Source: Pelomyxa schiedti
Lineage: Eukaryota; Evosea; Pelobiontida; Pelomyxidae
Assembly: GCA_020536535.1 (NCBI GenBank)
Contig: JAHLWZ010000200.1
Span: 968 to 29,355 of the forward strand
Direction: 5' to 3'
DNA: 28,388 nucleotides
The notes beneath the pieces are model-generated. The model did not search any database and was not told the DNA's origin. It worked only from the letters and a program-made list of their open reading frames with translations. Positions 22,122 to 28,388 of the stretch are shown in pieces. The translations under genes and the position numbers were made by a program. Positions within the stretch are counted from its first letter, which is position 1, and each line of letters starts with the position of its first letter.

Positions 22122-24884
22122 ATGTCATCGCCTACTCCCCCCACAAACACTCCCCCATCCACATCCACACCCACACCCACAGCCAACCCCACGACGCCGA
22201 CCCCGACCCCCACGCCCTCTCCCACCCCAACCCCCATCGCCACCCCGCCGTCGCCCCTGCACCAGCGGCCGATCTCGACCACGGGCGCTGGGGGACCCAC
22301 GGCCCGCCACTCCCACCTCTACCACGGGGTCCCCCTGCCCCCCACGCCCCCAGGCAGCAGCAGCAGCAGTAGCAGCCCCCTCGGCGGGGGTTCCGCCGAG
22401 TCCTGCACGCGAGACGCCGCCCACCCGCCGCAGCCGACTGCCCCCAGCTCCCCGCTTGTGGCCTCCCCCCTGGCCTCCCCTGATGGAGCCACTGCAGCGC
22501 GGTCGCCCTCGCCCTCGCCGTCTTCGCCATTCACACCTTCACAGACACAGACACAGTCACAAGCGTGCGGTGCGAATGTTGTTGACATGTGTGCTAGCCC
22601 CAGGTTCATAAGGGGAGGTACATACTCTGCCACCAACATTCCGCAGCCTACTACAGGCGGCACTTCTGCTCCTGCATCAGATAGAGATAGAACCACTTCA
22701 ATTGGTGCTTGTGGTGGATGCACATCGACTGGCTGCAGCCGAGGTTCTGGTGGTGCCAGTGCTATGGGGGCGACTACTGCGCAGCAAAATACTTTGGTTC
22801 CGCTACCTACACTGCTGGATGAAATCAGGGACTTGGAACAGTCTTTGATTTCTCTGACAAACAAACGAGGTTTTCGTTACTCACTAACTTTTTTTTTTGT
22901 TGTTCCTTCGTTCCCTTTTTGTGTTTTTCGTTGCAAACTCATTGGAGTACTTCAGAAACCCTTCTGCGTGAATTGAAAGAGATTGACCTAGAGGAAAACA
23001 AGGTACTCTATCAACCTCAAATTGGTCCCTGTTATTTACGCTCCTTGTAACAGCAAAGGGCTCTAGTTTTTTCCAAAAAGGAGGATCTGAGGCGCATAGC
23101 TTCATTTCAACAACCAAACTTCAGTTCTCCTCTCTTTGGTGGATTGCTGGGCTCCATGTCACATTATTTTGATCTCACAAATACTTTGCCAATGGTATCT
23201 TGGGATTGGACTTAGTTCAATGAGGCTCACTTTGAATAGATGAAAGTAATCAAGCACCCGTCTGCAACTGTTGTGTACTCGGCGATGAGCAACAATGCAC
23301 AGGATCAAGATGTTTCTTTTCATGATGTGTTATGTGGCCGCACCATCTCCACTTATCCCATGGACACAGTAAAAAATGAGCGGGTTAGTGGTTGTGACTG
23401 TTGTTTTTATTATGCTTCCATATTCTGAAAGGTGGTTTGGTTGAGCTATTCATTTTTATGCCTATTTGTAACCCATATGCACTATCTTCTTATATTTCTT
23501 GTAGATGGGAGATCCTGTTTGTGATAAATTCCACATCCGCCTATGCATTGGAGGCAAAGCGTTTTTGAGCTTGGCTGATGGATGTAATTGTTCCATTGTG
23601 CCTTAAGTGTACTCAAAGTCGTTCACTAACATAGGCAATTGGGGTCATAGGCCAAAAGAAGCTGCATTAAGAGCATCTTTGAGTTTTGTGGGCTATCTAT
23701 ATGATAACACAGCGTTAGTGCATTTTGAGTGAGATTCGATTGAAACTAAACGGGTTGTAGGACTCTCTCGACTATCCGAGAGTATGGTGCCCTGATGCTT
23801 CAAGCACTAGCAGAAGCACACAACGGTATAGTCATTGATAAGAAAGACAAATGGGAAGCTGGAACCACAACCCTTCTGGGTCTAACCCTAGTTCCTGTGG
23901 TATGTTATTCTGTAATTTCTTATTCTTACCCTCATGAACGTATGAAAGACCTGCAGTTCCAGTATGATTGTCAGATATTATCTCCTCCAATGACCGCCAA
24001 ACAGGTCTTGAGTATGAAGAATGGGCTTGCATCATCCTGAACATTGGTGATTGTAAGGTACATTGTTTTCCAGAACTGGAGCTACGACTCATTTTCGTTA
24101 AATTAGGCCTTCAAGTGGTCTAATAGAGAAAAAAAAATCACTGAGCTGACGTATGTGGAACCAGTGGCTCTTTGTGAGATGCAAATAATAACTAATCTTA
24201 CTTGATGTCCCTCATACAGAACTGGAAATCGCTCAAGTCTCGATGCTTGTGATCCTGGGGGAAGGATAGGCCCATATACGGACACTGGAAGCCCTGATTT
24301 GCGAAATTTGTCCTTCTTTTTCACGGTGTGTCAGAAAGATGATGTCATATTTTGCATGAGGTATTCACCAGCAATAATATTCTCTTTCCTCGCCCTAAGC
24401 CGCTGTAGTGATGGCGTGCATGACAACCTGGAAGCATTGTCACTTGCAGTTGAACCTCAGACTCTGTGCCCAACGGAGTTCGCAGGAATAACTACATGGG
24501 AGGAAGCAATGCGGGTTAATCCCAGGCTTGCAAGAAGCACACATGACAACTTCATGTAAGATTCTGAATCCCAAACAAACTGTTTATTGGCACCGAACTG
24601 ATTTGCAACTCCATAGGACAGAGAAATTGACACAAATAGTTCTTGATGGGCAGTCAGAACCCGGGGAACTTGATGTTGTTGTCAGGAGAATTACCGACTA
24701 CTGTACCAAAGTCACAGCACCCAGCAGGTATCCACACATTATTTGTCCACCTAATGAGTGGCAAAGGTCCTTCATGGAGGAGAACCCTCAAAGAAAACTG
24801 CCTTGTGACTATAAGAACTTCCCAGGCAAACTCGACCACACGACGTGTATTGCTCTTAGAGTGAAGCCGTCATGGTTACCATGA
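22122..24884 (+). CDS. PP2C (PPM)-like protein phosphatase with long proline-rich N-terminus
   Basis: The start ATG at 22122 opens a ~230-residue Pro/Thr/Ser-rich region, GC-rich and highly repetitive, followed by a short coiled-coil-like helix (LLDEIRDLEQSLISLTN, then TLLRELKEIDLEENK). The phosphatase-like part starts near 23240. Its motifs are FLSLADGCNWGHRPKEAAL (metal Asp), EAGTTTLLG, IILNIGDCKAFKWSNREK, GNRSS, DACDPGGRIGPY, PDLRNLS, RCSDGVHDNLEAL and a terminal FPGKLDHTTCIALRV. These follow the PP2C order, but with CNWG in place of the DGHGG-type loop and DH in place of the final DN. About ten short introns split it, and the length is about 700 residues. It probably removes phosphate from Ser/Thr, metal-dependently, in the cytosol; the target is unknown. 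Confidence 0.8.
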
Positions 24885-25454
24885 CACCTTCTGTATTAAA
24901 AGTTTGAATGAAACAGTTTTTGGGAGAATTGGACCTAAACAAAAATGTAGTGCGTTTCACACTTGAGTTCACTTGTTGTGATTTCCTGCCTTGTTTCCAA
25001 CCCAAGGGATGATTGCATGGGACAGGCACAATTCCGGAGTGCGCAGCACGCTGTGCTTATGGGCTGCTGAGTGAAATTCTGCCGTTCTGTGATCTCCTCT
25101 GGCGAACCTTACGCTACCAAGTTGTTGCTGTGCCCTGTTAACTCGCTAAAGAACTATGATACTTAAGGGGTTCTGTTATTCTCCTAACTTTACATTATTC
25201 CTGAGCCTGGGTGATGGTGACGTAACATCTACTGTGGCTTGGTAGATATCCTCCCAGGATCCCTCTCACAGCTCTTGAGGGATATAACAGCCCGGAAACA
25301 CCGTTGTTCCCGAGTCCACCCTCACACTGCAAGTTGATGGCGAACCAGTTTATGCACGAGGATGCAGCGGTTCTTCAACACAAACAACACCAATTGAATT
25401 GAAATGTGTTTTGTTTTTCGTATTCCACACAAAACGCTTTATGGGAATTCCCAG
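24885..25454. other. 570-bp gap between convergent phosphatase and BRCT genes
   Basis: Both neighbours point toward this interval. Short open frames are present but none has recognisable domain signature or splice structure, and no tRNA-like B box (GGTTCRANNCC) was found on reading. It seems to be non-coding 3' sequence or an unrecognised short gene. Confidence 0.4.
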
Positions 25455-27280
25455 CTAGAAAGTGTCAGAGTCTTGGAGTGAACCGTCATCGCCACCAAAC
25501 GCGGTAGACGTGATGTAGCGCGACGCGTCCAGCACCTCGTGGCTGCTGACGCAGTGCAGAACCCACTCATGGGATACCGGTGCCCACCCAGTAGCGGCGT
25601 GTACCTCGTTGGCGTGGCCGGCGGCGCCCGAGGCGTGAGTGACGACGTGGACGGTGGCAGTATGCCCTCCTTGACTAGTCACTGTGCCGTCTGTGATGAG
25701 TTGAGATATAGAGACAGATATAGTGTGAGGAGAGTTTGGTTTGATTTGATTTGATTTTAAATATTTACGGTAACTTACCTCTTAGTTGGGTTATGCTACC
25801 TGGGGCTGGTGGGCATTCGGTGAGGACTGTTCCTTGCCCATATTTGACCAGCTCCGCGAGGTGTTCACCAACCTGGAAAAAGATACGCGTCAGAATCGCC
25901 GGGATTGGAAAGAAAAACCTTGTGGAAGTTCTCAGGAATGCTGAAGTAAAACAAATGATCGGAGAATAGGCCTTTGGCAGCAGCAGAAATCATTCTTTCT
26001 TTGTGTAGTCTTCCTTTCATTGGAGCTCCAATAGCATTGGGATCGCCACTGGCTTCGTACCTGTTAATGGTTAAGCTCCTTTGTTGAGACACAAAGGTGA
26101 TCACCTGGCCTCATCCAACCACCTTCCGGCTTTGAAGCTGTCAATCACCCATTGATAGGAAAGAATCCAGCATCCAGCAAGAACACCACATGCATACTTT
26201 AGAGTCATTTTCTGAACCCTCTGTGTTTCCGGGTGAACTTCAGTCACAATGTGAGTCACCTCTGAGCTCATTGTACACACAACTTTGCCTCCACATTTAC
26301 TGGTAGTCATCCTGAGGTGCGAGTGTACAGTGTCACGCTTGTCATATTGAATGGAAGTTGACACAATTACAATGTTCCTCCTGGCACAAGTAGTTTGCAT
26401 TTGCAGTGCGGATTTTGGTTGTAAAAGCTCGGGCTGGTTGAATACTGGTACTTCCATCTGCGTATGTTGAAAGCCTGTCGCGAAGGGTGTTAGTGATAGA
26501 ATTTAGATTTCTTTACGTACCTCTGTCGGATACCTCAGGCGCTTTCCCAAGAACAAACTCCTAGGGTGAAGATAAGTCTACGTATGAAAAGTTTAGTGCC
26601 TAAAGTTCACTAACAATGTCGCTGAATTGACACTGAGTTTCCATATTCAACTCGTCTTTGTGTTTCATGTAGAAATCTCGAATTTCGGAGAGTGTAGTAG
26701 GCCTTGTCTTGGATGCAATAGTCCTTATTGTGGCTGCAACGGTCCATAAATCAGTTGTGTTTTGAATGGCAGTTGGTCCAATTGCTGAAGATTTCAGCCA
26801 CGATTCAACTGTGGGAAACGATTGACTCTTTCCTTCGAGCAGGCCAGTCTCTGATACAGTGACTCGGTGAGGAAGGCATAGCCCATATCCAACATCTTGG
26901 AATTTAACAAGGAGAGAAATGAAACATGAAGGAACATACAGTAAATTTTTTCGGCAGCAACTACCAAACTATTGTCAATCAAGTCCTTGAGAGATATTTG
27001 TGGAGGAGATACAGAACCAACAATTTCCGCGGCTGTTGTTCCTTCACCACTTGACACTAGCACTTTGAATTACCCACAGAATTGTCAGGGGAAAACAAAA
27101 AAAAAAAAAAAAAAGGCCAAAAACGGGGTGCACACAGTGGGGCAATGGCGAATTGGGACCGAGGCACAATCCACTACTTTTGATATCAGTCATTGCCTCA
27201 TGGTCTTCGTCGTCAATAACCACCACATTCCTGTTGTTGTCCATGTTGTCATGTGTGGCACCGTTGCTCTCCTCAACCAT
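25455..27280 (-). CDS. BARD1/BRCA1-like tandem BRCT protein
   Basis: Start ATG at 27278-27280, stop TAG at 25455-25457. Short introns split it, and the protein is roughly 450 residues. The first exon carries NVVVIDDEDHE, a hydrophobic core followed by acidic residues, typical of a SUMO-interacting motif. A helical middle part includes LSEIRDFYMKHKDEL. BRCT 1 reads NIVIVSTSI (phosphate-binding Ser), VVCTMSSEVTHIVTEV, and TLKYACGVLAGCWILSYQWV, whose TLK matches the pSer-contacting Lys of BRCA1. The linker GRLHKERMISAAAKGLFSDH leads to BRCT 2, ending GWAPVSHEWVLHCVSSHEVL. The spacing and linker resemble BARD1 more than BRCA1. No RING or ankyrin repeats are visible. It probably recognises phosphorylated partners in DNA-damage signalling. 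Confidence 0.85.
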
Positions 27281-27770
27281 AATAGTGACCCGCTGTCGCA
27301 CCGATATACAAATAAAGGGCCAATATCATCCCCACAGCAAAGATGTAAAAAAAAATATGTGCGCATTGCGTGGCGCGTGTTATTTTCAAGTTTTCCTTCG
27401 TAAGCTCTTCATCTCCAAACAGACACCCTCGTTTGTTCCGGCTTTTATCTACATCATGCCAAGAGGAGCACACCACACAAATAGTAGAGAGGAGCACAAA
27501 CAGAAAGAGAGGAAAAAAAAGCACCACACAAGCATTCAATTCGGGAAATTCCAATTTGGGTCAAGCAGGCCGTTTGGGAAAAGAATCGAATTCCTGGGAA
27601 GGAAAGGCGCACATAAATAGATCCCAGTAACAAAACACAATTAAATAAAAACAAAGTGGTGGTGTGGTGGGAGGAAGTAGCATGCAAGCAACAAACAGTA
27701 TCAGCAAATTCCTGCCCTCCACAGCGTGACCAGCATCCCCATTTTCACACTGACACCCACAAAACATGAT
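27281..27770. other. Upstream region of the BRCT gene
   Basis: About 490 bp between the BRCT start codon and the minisatellite. It contains a homopurine tract around 27490-27530 and A-rich stretches. A minus-strand open frame with hydrophobic segments runs through it but reflects pyrimidine-rich composition. No gene is supported. Confidence 0.4.
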
Positions 27771-28265
27771 TCAGCATCCACCATCATAACACAACGTGAT
27801 TCAGCACCCACAAGCATCACAAAAACAAAACTTGATTAGCATCCACTCTCACAACACAACGTGATTCAGCACCCACTGGCATCACACAACAAAAACGTGG
27901 TTCAGCACCCACCATCATCACACAACGTGATTCAGCACCCACAAGCATCACACAAACAAAACGTGGTTCAGCATCCACTCTCACAACACAACGTGATTCG
28001 GCACCCACTAGCCTCACACAACAAAAAACGTGGTTCAGCACCCACTGTCATAACACAACGCGATTCAGCACTCAATTCACATCACCAAGCCCATCCCATT
28101 CCCCTCACCCACACCATAATACACACAAAACGTGATTCAGCACCCACCGCCATTACACCACCAAAACGTGATTCCGCATCCATCATAGCACAACGTGATT
28201 CAGCATCACATAAACAACAACGTGATTCAGCATCCACCATCATAACACAACGTGATTCAGCACCC
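27771..28265 (+). repeat. Minisatellite, about 15 degenerate units of ~27-37 bp
   Basis: The core CGTGATTCAGCACCCAC recurs about every 27-37 bp, with one longer spacing near 28060-28130. Units start near 27800, 27862, 27897, 27926, 27961, 27991, 28030, 28131, 28167, 28194, 28221 and 28251, plus weaker copies at 27771, 27833 and 28059. G and A alternate at one core position (CGTGGTT against CGTGATT). Each core is followed by an A/C-rich spacer such as CATCACACAACAAAAA. Longer and shorter units tend to alternate, suggesting that a two-unit higher-order repeat was amplified. Confidence 0.9.
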
Positions 28266-28283
28266 GGGCATATCTGGATCAAT

Positions 28284-28381
28284 GGGCGGTGATTTTTTTT
28301 CCCGATCAAGTTCCTGTAAACGGCTCTGCCCCGTTTTTTTGGGCGGTGATCCAGTCAAAAAGCTGTGAAAAATCACTGCCC
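28284..28381. repeat. Inverted repeat pair with internal direct copy
   Basis: GGGCGGTGATTTTT at 28284-28297 is the reverse complement, with one mismatch, of AAAAATCACTGCCC at 28368-28381. GGGCGGTGAT recurs directly at 28341-28350. The arms enclose about 70 bp, and the right border is at the window edge, so the full extent is unknown. Confidence 0.6.
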
Positions 28382-28388
28382 GGGGCGG

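Noticed and set aside
22103-22864. Several minus-strand glycine- or cysteine-rich open frames
   Set aside because: Complement of the proline-rich GC-rich N-terminus of the phosphatase; composition effect.
24885-25454. Possible tRNA gene in the convergent gap
   Set aside because: No A-box and B-box pair or cloverleaf could be read on either strand.
27273-27554. Minus-strand frame with two hydrophobic segments
   Set aside because: Overlaps the BRCT start codon and arises from a pyrimidine-rich tract; no signal or family pattern.
27771-28265. CRISPR-like regular repeats
   Set aside because: Units are degenerate, spacers are themselves repetitive A/C-rich sequence, and the window is eukaryotic.
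27861-28292. 144-codon plus-strand frame rich in His, Gln and Asn
   Set aside because: Pure translation of the minisatellite, with no flanking gene structure.

Overview
The window is a compact nuclear segment of a unicellular eukaryote. Fifteen protein genes lie on both strands, most split by very short introns (38-82 bp is typical, with GT..AG ends and often a CTAAC branch-point-like motif). None of the prokaryotic hallmarks (operons, ribosome binding sites) is present. The content includes divergent actins, a DH-PH RhoGEF, a C1-domain protein, a PTB-type splicing regulator, an SLC38-like amino-acid transporter, and a HydE [FeFe]-hydrogenase maturase. Together these suggest an amoeboid, anaerobic or microaerophilic protist. 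Archamoebae such as Pelomyxa or Mastigamoeba would fit, but that assignment is inference; no rRNA or tRNA marker was seen.

Layout. 1-1001 (-): 5' part of a divergent actin that has lost several nucleotide-site residues. 1256-2650 (-): WD40-like protein. 2775-3653 (+): isochorismatase-like cysteine hydrolase. 3859-5816 (+): amino-acid transporter. 5902-7503 (+): SIRT2-like sirtuin. 7657-8794 (-): second divergent actin with the same intron position. 8867-11604 (+): a YTH domain joined in frame to an RlaP-type nucleotidyltransferase plus a degenerate second nucleotidyltransferase copy. 11859-13609 (+): HydE. 13684-15800 (-): PTB-like protein with four RRMs. 16266-16919 (-): small secreted cysteine-rich, probably GPI-anchored protein. 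17113-19826 (-): RhoGEF. 20220-21062 (-): Sel1-repeat protein. 21239-21880 (-): C1-domain protein. 22122-24884 (+): PP2C-like phosphatase. 25455-27280 (-): BARD1-like tandem-BRCT protein. From 27771 to the end there is a minisatellite followed by an inverted-repeat segment.

The genes do not form one pathway. Themes are cytoskeleton and small-GTPase signalling (actins, RhoGEF, C1 protein, phosphatase), RNA biology (the YTH-nucleotidyltransferase and PTB) and anaerobic metabolism (HydE). Spliced models were rebuilt by hand: frames were checked to close exactly for the isochorismatase, transporter, sirtuin, actin 2, YTH-nucleotidyltransferase and HydE genes. The other spliced models are less exact at some exon borders.

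The strongest candidate for something undescribed is the YTH-nucleotidyltransferase fusion, an apparent m6A reader coupled to a polymerase-beta-like transferase and a pseudo-transferase copy. The catalytically altered actin with shortened D-loop is next.
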